Of a stretch of DNA of 6,392 bases, positions 1-4,824 are shown in pieces. The notes under the pieces were generated by a model. It was not told where the DNA came from. It did not search any database and saw only the letters and a program-made list of their open reading frames with translations. This DNA is from a bacterium. GTDB taxonomy: Bacteria; Vulcanimicrobiota; Vulcanimicrobiia; Vulcanimicrobiales; Vulcanimicrobiaceae. The stretch lies in contig JAKBCP010000052.1 of NCBI GenBank assembly GCA_021807645.1, positions 1-6,392 on the forward strand. Direction: 5' to 3'. A program made the translations under genes and the position numbers. Numbering within the stretch: the first letter of the stretch is position 1; each line of letters starts with the position of its first letter.

Positions 1-258
1 ATAGATCGGCAGATCGGCGGGGTGCAACAGCGCACGGGCGCCCGTTCGCGCGCGGAGGCCGCCGACATCGGCGATATGGTCGAAATGCGCGTGCGTGTGG
101 ACGAGGTAGCGCGCGCGGAGGCCGCGGGCTGCAAGCCGCTTGAGCACCTCGTCGCGGCCGTCGCCGCCGTCGATGACGATGGCCTCGCCGCTCTCTTCAT
201 CGCCGAGGATCGTCGCGTTGCAGGAGAGCGCACCGACGGCGAAACTTTCGAGAATCAC
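1..258 (-). CDS. Metallo-beta-lactamase-fold hydrolase, glyoxalase II-like (3' end beyond window)
   Basis: Only the first 86 codons are visible; the gene runs off the left edge. The decisive motif is the zinc-binding H-x-H-x-D-H of the metallo-beta-lactamase superfamily, read as THAHFDH with His56, His58, Asp60 and His61. It follows a typical first half of the fold: a strand with an Asn near residue 14, then AIVIDGGDG near residues 26-34. Most relatives have a D-P-G turn there, and this one has D-G-G-D. The spacing resembles glyoxalase II/YcbL-type thioesterases, but the superfamily also holds lactonases, sulfur dioxygenases and nucleases, and the missing C-terminal half would be needed to choose. 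The start is GTG and overlaps the flavin reductase stop as GTGA, so the gene is probably translationally coupled as the last visible member of the minus-strand operon. It is likely cytoplasmic, with no signal peptide. Fold assignment is firm; substrate is unknown. Confidence 0.87.
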   Translation of the reverse strand, partial: MILESFAVGALSCNATILGDEESGEAIVIDGGDGRDEVLKRLAARGLRARYLVHTHAHFDHIADVGGLRARTGARALLHPADLPIY

Positions 259-755
259 GGAACGCGTTCCAAGGCAAAGCTGCGGAATGCACCGTCGAAA
301 TAGCCGAGCGGTTCGCCGGATCGATGTGCGGCCCGTTCGATTTCGGCGATGAAGATGGAGTGCGAACCGATTTCGTGCTCCGCCGAGACGACGCAATCGA
401 AGTGGGCGAGCGCTCCTGCGAGCAGCGGAATATTGCCGAGGCCGGGTAGGGTGGCGAGGTCCTCGAATTGTCGTTCACGTCGTTTTCCCGAAAATCGTTC
501 GGCGATCTCTCGCTGATCGGCTGCAAGAACGTTGAGCGCGAAGCGCCGCGACTGCGCGATATAGAGATAACTGCGCGCCTGGCGATTGATGCAGATCAAG
601 AGCGTCGGCGGCTCGAGGGAGACGCTGGTGAATGCGCTGATCGTGATGCCGCGCGTTTCGCCTTCGTGGACCGCCGTCACGACCGCAACACCCGTCGGAA
701 CGCAGCGCAGCGCCGCACGCGTTGCCTCTGCGAGCGCGTGCTCGCCGCGACTCAC
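255..755 (-). CDS. Flavin reductase-like FMN-binding protein (HpaC/flavin_reduct family)
   Basis: A complete 166-residue protein, the usual length for single-domain NAD(P)H:flavin oxidoreductases of the HpaC/RutF type. The family signature is clear: TGVAVVTA at about residues 21-28, then GITISAFTSVSLEPPTLLIC (about 36-55), the segment that contacts FMN. It continues with FALNVLAADQREIAERFSG (about 72-90) and HEIGSHSIFIAEIE (about 127-140), which corresponds to the G-D-H-x-I flavin-site segment of relatives. PLGYFDGAFR near the C-terminus matches the usual closing strand. Such enzymes reduce free FMN or FAD for a partner monooxygenase or for ferric iron, and some bind flavin tightly as electron carriers. 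No monooxygenase component is visible here, so the partner is unknown. The start is GTG, overlapping the methyltransferase stop as GTGA, and the stop overlaps the hydrolase start the same way. Upstream Shine-Dalgarno signal is weak (GGGG about 10 nt before the start), which fits translational coupling. Confidence 0.9.
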   Translation of the reverse strand: MSRGEHALAEATRAALRCVPTGVAVVTAVHEGETRGITISAFTSVSLEPPTLLICINRQARSYLYIAQSRRFALNVLAADQREIAERFSGKRRERQFEDLATLPGLGNIPLLAGALAHFDCVVSAEHEIGSHSIFIAEIERAAHRSGEPLGYFDGAFRSFALERVP

Positions 756-1378
756 CGTATGCGAGCCCCGATCCCGATGCCGTTGCCGAGCGCAAGAATC
801 GTCGCGTCGAGATCGGGATGGCTGAGAAAGCGCTCGTTGAAGGCGCGAATCGCGCGCTCGTCCTCGCTATCGCCTTTTGCCGGAGTCTCGGCGACGTTGC
901 CGAGCAGGCAGTCGTCAACGACGATGAGCCCCGAACGCTTGAGCATCGGCACTACGAGATCGAGATACTCGATATACTCGGATTTGCGCGCATCGAGAAA
1001 GACGATATCGAGGTTACGATGCCCGAAGTTCGGTAAGAGTTCGAGCGCGCTCTGATTGAAGAGGGTGATATAGTCGCCTTCGCCGGAACGCTGAAAATAC
1101 GAAAGCGCGATCTCCGTTCGCGTCACATCGGTATCGAGCGTCCAGATTTTCCCCATCGGGGGTTGGGCGAAGGCCATCCAAAGCGTCGCATAGCCGTATC
1201 CGGTCCCAATCTCCAAAATGCGATTGGCCTGCATCGCGTGGACGAGCGTCGAGAGCAGGCGCCCGGTATCGCGCGAGACGAGCGGAACGCCGTCCTTGCG
1301 CGCGTGTTGTTCGAGCTCCAACAAGAGCGCATGAATCGGCGGGTGTACGCTTTCGAGGTACGTTATTGCATCGGCCAC
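752..1378 (-). CDS. Class I SAM-dependent O-methyltransferase (COMT/CCoAOMT-like family)
   Basis: A 208-residue protein matching the bacterial metal-dependent catechol/caffeoyl-CoA O-methyltransferase family in length and motif order. Motif I of the Rossmann fold is ILEIGTGYGYAT (about residues 54-65), which binds S-adenosylmethionine. WTLDTD (79-84) gives the acidic end of strand 2 that contacts the ribose. IVFLDARKSEYIEYLD (125-140) aligns with the usual V-F-I-D-A-D-K segment, where Asp129 is the expected first metal ligand. LIVVDDCLL (151-159) carries the second ligand pair; family members usually have D-N and here it is D-D (155-156). The N-terminal ARKDGVPLVSRDTGRLL resembles the region that precedes motif I in relatives. 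The natural acceptor, probably a vicinal-diol aromatic or similar small molecule, cannot be read from sequence. The start is GTG at 1378; the frame stays open upstream to a TAG at 1460-1462 but offers no better start and no good Shine-Dalgarno. It is the first gene of the minus-strand operon. Confidence 0.88.
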   Translation of the reverse strand: MADAITYLESVHPPIHALLLELEQHARKDGVPLVSRDTGRLLSTLVHAMQANRILEIGTGYGYATLWMAFAQPPMGKIWTLDTDVTRTEIALSYFQRSGEGDYITLFNQSALELLPNFGHRNLDIVFLDARKSEYIEYLDLVVPMLKRSGLIVVDDCLLGNVAETPAKGDSEDERAIRAFNERFLSHPDLDATILALGNGIGIGARIR

Positions 1379-1469
1379 CCGCCAACGCTTCGCGCTGCAC
1401 GCCGAATCGGCCCGCTTCGCTGGCTCCGGGGAAGGCCGTGCGACCTCGGGGGCGAACGCCTAGCACCCC
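1379..1469. other. Divergent intergenic region between O-methyltransferase and LON-domain genes
   Basis: This 91-bp stretch is the longest non-coding gap in the window and must hold the control elements for the two divergent transcription units unless they start further away. It is very GC-rich. I could not recognise convincing -35/-10 hexamers on either strand. Neither flanking start codon has a clear Shine-Dalgarno sequence: the bases just before the plus-strand ATG are AGCACCCC, and those before the minus-strand GTG are GTTGGCGG. Leaderless or weakly initiated messages are possible. No operator-like dyad or riboswitch is evident. Confidence 0.5.
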
Positions 1470-2180
1470 ATGATTGCGAGGCTGCGCCTCTTCCCGCTTC
1501 ATGCGGTGCTCTTCCCGGGAGCAGCGCTGAACCTTCATATTTTCGAACCGCGCTATCGCCAGATGATCGCCGAATGTCTTGCGTCGGGCGAAGGCTTCGG
1601 GGTCGCGCTCATCGCCGACGGAGCAGAAGCGGGTGACCCCGAGGTGACGCCGCACGAACTTGGCACGATCGCGGAAATTTCAACGGCGCATCAACTACCG
1701 CTCGGCCGATACTTTATCCAAACGATCGGCACCGAACGCTTCCGCATTCTCGAAGTCCTCGCACGCGAACCGTACCTGCTCGTGCGGGCGGAGATCGTGG
1801 AAGAAGCACCCCCCTCGCGCGTCCTCGACGAACTTGCCGAGCGGCTGAAAACGGCGTTCGAGGAGTATCTCGCGTTGATCGTCGAGTACTCCGGAAATGA
1901 ACTGGAGGCGGACGCCCCCGAGGATCCGGCGGCGCTCTCGTTTTTTGTTGCCGATGCTCTGCGGATCTCGGAGAGCATCAAACAGCGTTTGCTCGAATTG
2001 ACGGAGACCGAGATTCGCTTGCGCGCCGAGATCGATGTGCTCGAACGTCTGCTGCCGCAATTGCGGCGCGTCGTGGAGCGCCGTCGTGCGGAGATCGAGT
2101 TACGCCGTGCGCGCGGTGAAGATATTTTGCATCGCACTGCGCCCGATCCATTGCTCGGGACCTACTTCAGCTTAAATTAG
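1470..2180 (+). CDS. Stand-alone LON substrate-binding-domain protein (no ATPase or protease domain)
   Basis: A 236-residue protein opening with the textbook N-terminal domain of Lon proteases: LRLFPLHAVLFPGAALNLHI (residues 5-24) followed at once by FEPRYRQMI (25-33). The middle continues with the expected beta-rich pattern: GFGVALI (42-48), ELGTIAEI (63-70), YFIQTIGTERFRI (81-93) and PYLLVRAEIVEE (101-112). Residues from about 117 onward form a helical extension with a charged, heptad-like C-terminal stretch (about 168-215), as in the N-terminal region of full Lon. The ATPase and the Ser-Lys protease domains are absent, and the frame closes cleanly with TAG, so this is not a truncated Lon gene but the common bacterial YcaP/LON-domain type. 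Such proteins are thought to bind exposed or unfolded peptides; no enzymatic activity is expected. It is cytoplasmic and monocistronic, ending 4 bp before the convergent FolD stop codon. Confidence 0.92.
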   Translation: MIARLRLFPLHAVLFPGAALNLHIFEPRYRQMIAECLASGEGFGVALIADGAEAGDPEVTPHELGTIAEISTAHQLPLGRYFIQTIGTERFRILEVLAREPYLLVRAEIVEEAPPSRVLDELAERLKTAFEEYLALIVEYSGNELEADAPEDPAALSFFVADALRISESIKQRLLELTETEIRLRAEIDVLERLLPQLRRVVERRRAEIELRRARGEDILHRTAPDPLLGTYFSLN

Positions 2181-2184
2181 CTCG

Positions 2185-3033
2185 CTACGCCGATTCCGCG
2201 GCTTCGATAACGTTGTGCAGCAGTGTCATATTCGTTACCGGGCCGACGCCGCCGGGCACCGGAGTGATTGCGCCTGCGACCGCAAGAGCGCTCTCATAAT
2301 CGACATCTCCGCGTAGCACGCCATCGACGACGGTCGTCCCGACGTCGATCACCGTCGCACCCGGCGCGATATCTCCCCCGCCGATCAGCCCCGGAACGCC
2401 GGTTGCGACGACGACGATCTCGGCAAGCGAGAGATAGGGCTGGAGACTCGCAGATTCTTTATGGAGGACGGTGACGGTGGCATCGGCGGCGAGCAACAAC
2501 ATCGCTACCGGCAGCCCGACCACGATCGAGCGCCCGATGACGACGGTGCGCCTTCCGAGCGGCGGCCAATGAGGGCTGCGCTCGAGCAGGCGCATGACGG
2601 CGGCCGGCGTCGCGGGAATGAAACGCGTGCCGCTGCCGAAGGCAAGGTTCCCCTGGTTGGTAGGGTGCGCGCCGTCGACATCCTTCTCGGGCGGAATCGC
2701 GTCGGCGATCTGTCGGATCGAGAGCGATTCGGGGAGCGGTTGCTGCAGCATCACGCCGTGAACGTTGGAGTCGGGCCCGAGGCGTTCCAGGCTCTTTCGA
2801 ACCGTTGCCGTATCACTGCTTTCGGGGAGACGCTCGACGCAGACATCGACGCCGCATCGCTCGCCGCTGCGAACGAGGTTGCGAACGTAGGCAACGCTCG
2901 ACTCGTTCTCACCGACGAACACGATGGTCAATCGCGGTCGGATGCCGCGAGCGCGCAACGCCGCGGCGCGTGCCGTTAAATCGGCGCGCATCTCGGCTGC
3001 AAGAGCACGGCCGTCGAGAATGTGAGCGGGCAT
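2185..3033 (-). CDS. folD: FolD: methylenetetrahydrofolate dehydrogenase / methenyltetrahydrofolate cyclohydrolase, with altered catalytic lysine
   Basis: FolD interconverts 5,10-methylene-, 5,10-methenyl- and 10-formyl-tetrahydrofolate, feeding one-carbon units to purines and initiator formyl-Met. From the ATG at 3033 the protein has 282 residues, the normal size, and begins MPAHILDGRALAAE as relatives do. A longer reading from GTG at 3045 adds four residues (MGSL) and is less likely. Visible signatures are VGENESSVAYV (40-50), GVMLQQPLP (93-101, Gln97 being the conserved catalytic Gln), EKDVDGAHPTNQGNL (116-130, Asp120), the NADP-site VVIGRSIVVGLPVA (164-177), and ITPVPGGVGPVTNMTLL (256-272). 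The odd point is that the Y-x-x-x-K active-site motif reads Y49-V-R-N-L53, so the lysine needed for cyclohydrolase chemistry is a leucine. The dehydrogenase fold and cofactor site look intact. The gene converges on the LON-domain gene with a 4-bp gap and has no obvious Shine-Dalgarno. Family assignment is certain; bifunctionality is doubtful. Confidence 0.96.
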   Translation of the reverse strand: MPAHILDGRALAAEMRADLTARAAALRARGIRPRLTIVFVGENESSVAYVRNLVRSGERCGVDVCVERLPESSDTATVRKSLERLGPDSNVHGVMLQQPLPESLSIRQIADAIPPEKDVDGAHPTNQGNLAFGSGTRFIPATPAAVMRLLERSPHWPPLGRRTVVIGRSIVVGLPVAMLLLAADATVTVLHKESASLQPYLSLAEIVVVATGVPGLIGGGDIAPGATVIDVGTTVVDGVLRGDVDYESALAVAGAITPVPGGVGPVTNMTLLHNVIEAAESA

Positions 3034-3352
3034 GAGCGAGCCCACGATTCGTTTAGAGGGAGTCGAGTACCTGGAACGCGTTCGTTGCGAAGTATCTCTC
3101 GAGCCCCGATTCGACGAGGCAGCGTTTGCTGCGGCGTTCGACCGCTTTCGGCAGCTCTTTAACGTCGCTCCGCTACAGGCGGCCTGCAGCGCCGACGTAC
3201 TCTTTCGGCTCGACGAACTCGCCGCAGATCGCGGCGATCGCTTCGAAACGTTCGTGCGGCATTCCGGCGTGCCGCTCTATGCCGCAATTCTGCCGCCGGG
3301 AAGCTTGGTTCTGGAGGGTGAGGTCGATGAAGATCGCATGGGAGATTGGTGA
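3032..3352 (+). CDS. Conserved-looking small protein of unknown function, first gene of the thioredoxin operon
   Basis: A 106-residue, acidic, soluble protein that I do not recognise. Its composition (balanced Glu/Asp/Arg with regular hydrophobic spacing) looks like a real folded protein rather than a shadow frame. The N-terminal MSEPTIRLEGVEYLERVR suggests strands. The middle, EAAFAAAFDRFRQLF (about 29-43) and SADVLFRLDELAADRGDRFE (53-72), looks like two amphipathic helices. The C-terminal half ends GVPLYAAILPPGSLVLEGEV (79-98) and then an acidic tail. There is no signal peptide, membrane segment or metal-binding cluster; the two cysteines are at 19 and 52. The start ATG follows a modest purine-rich GAGCGGG, and its CATG context also forms the FolD start on the other strand. 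The stop TGA overlaps the Shine-Dalgarno of the thioredoxin gene 9 nt upstream of that start, so the two are co-transcribed. The function is unknown; the context suggests co-expression with the exported redox proteins. Confidence 0.75.
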   Translation: MSEPTIRLEGVEYLERVRCEVSLEPRFDEAAFAAAFDRFRQLFNVAPLQAACSADVLFRLDELAADRGDRFETFVRHSGVPLYAAILPPGSLVLEGEVDEDRMGDW

Positions 3353-3357
3353 GGAGG
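3351..3357 (+). promoter_or_regulatory. Strong Shine-Dalgarno site deciding the thioredoxin start
   Basis: GAGGAGG lies four bases before the ATG at 3362 and overlaps the TGA stop of the preceding gene. It is the best ribosome-binding site in the window. It favours 3362 over the in-frame ATG at 3374, which would leave a spacing of about 16 bases. Confidence 0.8.
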
Positions 3358-3361
3358 TCGT

Positions 3362-3901
3362 ATGCTCGCTCCGATGACTCGGCTTTGGCGCTGGCTTCTG
3401 GTGGTCGCTGCGATCGCGCTCGCGGCCTTTTTGTTGCTCCCCTATTTCCGCCCTTCGACCGCGGCCGGCCCCGGAACGCTGATCGGTGCCCCGATCCCCG
3501 ATCTCCCGCTCCTCAACGAGCGCGGCGCCCCGTACACGCTCGCCGACGAACGGGGACGGGTGCTCGTCGTCAACCTCTGGGCATCGTGGTGCCCGCCGTG
3601 CCGAGCGGAGATGCCCGATCTCGAACGCGTCGCTCGGAAGGAAGCCGCGCACGGAGTGCGCGTGATCGGTATCGACCAGGGTGAATCGGGGGCGGTCGCG
3701 CGTTCGTTTGCGCGCTCGCTCGGTATCACGTATCGCATCGTCGTCGATCCATCGCAACGCTACGGTCGTGCATTCGGAGCCTTCGGCCTTCCGACGACGG
3801 CGATCGTCAATCGGCGCGGGATCGTGGTGCGTGCATTCGACGGGCCGCTCACCTATCCGCAGATCGTTCGCGCCCTCGCACCGCTTTTGGAGTCACCATG
3901 A
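3362..3901 (+). CDS. Membrane-anchored TlpA/ResA-family thiol:disulfide oxidoreductase
   Basis: A 179-residue protein with a short basic N-terminus, one hydrophobic segment at about residues 10-27 (an uncleaved anchor or signal peptide), and a thioredoxin-fold domain facing outside the cytoplasm. GTLIGAPIPDLPLLNERG (38-55) is the typical lead-in of the AhpC/TSA-Redoxin branch. VLVVNLWASWCPPCRAEMP (67-85) contains the redox-active Cys77-Pro-Pro-Cys80 pair. GVRVIGIDQGES (98-109) and YRIVVDPSQRYGRAFGAFGL (124-143) follow as in ResA. Pro144 in GLPTTAIV is the conserved cis-proline facing the active site. Members of this family reduce disulfides of exported proteins, most famously the CXXCH haem site of apocytochrome c (ResA/CcmG) or oxidase copper sites (TlpA). 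The haem-maturation acidic residue could not be assigned with certainty. The next gene starts within the stop codon (ATGA), which implies coupled synthesis with the membrane protein downstream. Confidence 0.92.
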   Translation: MLAPMTRLWRWLLVVAAIALAAFLLLPYFRPSTAAGPGTLIGAPIPDLPLLNERGAPYTLADERGRVLVVNLWASWCPPCRAEMPDLERVARKEAAHGVRVIGIDQGESGAVARSFARSLGITYRIVVDPSQRYGRAFGAFGLPTTAIVNRRGIVVRAFDGPLTYPQIVRALAPLLESP

Positions 3902-4824
3902 GAATCGGCGTCGTTTTCTGCATCCTGCTCTTTGCAGCAGCGATCGCCGAACTCGCTTTCCCCGACGCCTCCTTCATCCACGCTACGTGGTGGATTTTGG
4001 CGATCGCTGCGCTCGCGCTGCTCGGCACCATTCGCGTGTTGCGGAGTTTGCGAACGGTGCCGACGCGTCGTCGCACCGTTGCCGCGTTATTGATGCTCGC
4101 GGCGATGCTCGTCGTCGGCGCGGCGGGATTCTCGAACTCGCTCTTCGCTCCCGATCCGCGCACGATCGTTGCGGTTCCCGGAGCGCAGGTCGCGCTTCCG
4201 GAGCTCGGGGCGACGCTGGTGTTCCCCGATCTCGATCGTCCGGGCGCGCATGTCGTGCTCGAGCGCGGGGGAGAGCGCTCGCCGATCTCCTGCCGCCACG
4301 CTCTCTATCGCGGCGCGACGTTATTACGCTGTTTGGAACGCACGGTCGTCGCCGTGAGCGCCGATACGCTCGCCGGCGCGCATCTCACGATCACCCAACC
4401 TACCGGGAGCACCTTTCTCTCGCCGGTGCTGTTGATGCAGCACACGCAGGAGATCGCCGGGTTCAATCTTCCCTTCGATTCCTTTGCTTTGCCGGCGGTG
4501 CATCGCGATGTAAAAGTCGTGCTCTTCACCGCAGCGCAGGCGCAGTTACTGCGCGGCGGGAGCGCGCACCGCACGGTCCTCTTTGCAGTCGACGATTCGC
4601 TCGGTCGCACGCTCGCGCATAGCCTTGGGCTCGCAGCGAACGGCAAGCGCACGCGCGTCGCCGACCTGTTTTTGCAGCCGCGCATCCATCGCTATCCCGC
4701 GATCGTCGTACTCGCCGTTCCCTCGCAGCCGATCCTCGGATTAGCGGTATTGCTCGCGTTGGCGGCGCTCGGCTTCCGGCTCTTCGGTGGACGACCCGGC
4801 GACCCACGCACGCAGGTTCGATAG
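3898..4824 (+). CDS. Polytopic membrane protein with a large extracytoplasmic domain, possibly ResB/Ccs1-like
   Basis: A 308-residue protein with hydrophobic segments at about residues 2-20, 31-48, 61-78 and 277-295. The Arg-rich loop between segments 2 and 3 (RVLRSLRTVPTRRRT, 46-60) should be cytoplasmic, which places residues 79-276 outside the membrane and the short basic tail inside. Three N-terminal segments, a large beta-rich exported domain and one C-terminal segment is the plan of ResB/Ccs1, the haem-handling partner of ResA in system II cytochrome c maturation. The preceding gene is ResA-like and overlaps it by ATGA, with GGAG five bases before this start. However, it is shorter than typical ResB, I see no decisive sequence signature, and no ResC/CcsA is present in the window. 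The exported domain has exactly two cysteines, C132 and C145, which could form a disulfide acted on by the thioredoxin. The 3' end overlaps the convergent glycosidase gene by 84 bp. The gene is real; the family is tentative. Confidence 0.82.
   Translation: MRIGVVFCILLFAAAIAELAFPDASFIHATWWILAIAALALLGTIRVLRSLRTVPTRRRTVAALLMLAAMLVVGAAGFSNSLFAPDPRTIVAVPGAQVALPELGATLVFPDLDRPGAHVVLERGGERSPISCRHALYRGATLLRCLERTVVAVSADTLAGAHLTITQPTGSTFLSPVLLMQHTQEIAGFNLPFDSFALPAVHRDVKVVLFTAAQAQLLRGGSAHRTVLFAVDDSLGRTLAHSLGLAANGKRTRVADLFLQPRIHRYPAIVVLAVPSQPILGLAVLLALAALGFRLFGGRPGDPRTQVR

Noticed and set aside
259..270. Perfect 12-bp palindrome GGAACGCGTTCC directly before the hydrolase GTG start
   Set aside because: One or two such palindromes are expected by chance in a window this size, and it encodes the C-terminal residues LERVP of the flavin reductase. 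There is no second copy or spacing that would suggest an operator.
22..303. A 93-codon plus-strand frame at the left edge
   Set aside because: It is antisense to the H-x-H-x-D-H metallo-hydrolase reading, which explains the DNA far better.
1014..1655. A 213-codon minus-strand frame bridging the methyltransferase, the intergenic gap and the LON-domain gene
   Set aside because: It is antisense to the conserved LON motif and out of frame with the methyltransferase motifs, and its Arg-rich composition resembles a shadow.
1470..2180. Possible truncated Lon protease pseudogene
   Set aside because: The frame ends cleanly after the helical region and is followed at once by an intact gene. Stand-alone LON-domain proteins of about this length are common, and no ATPase remnant follows.
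3681..4622. A 313-codon open plus-strand frame across the thioredoxin and membrane-protein genes
   Set aside because: It is very rich in Arg and Ser with no motif, and it lies out of frame with two well-supported genes. This is a typical GC-rich shadow frame.
3898..4824. Firm naming of the membrane protein as resB
   Set aside because: Topology and neighbour agree, but length and sequence signature do not allow a firm call, so the symbol was left empty.
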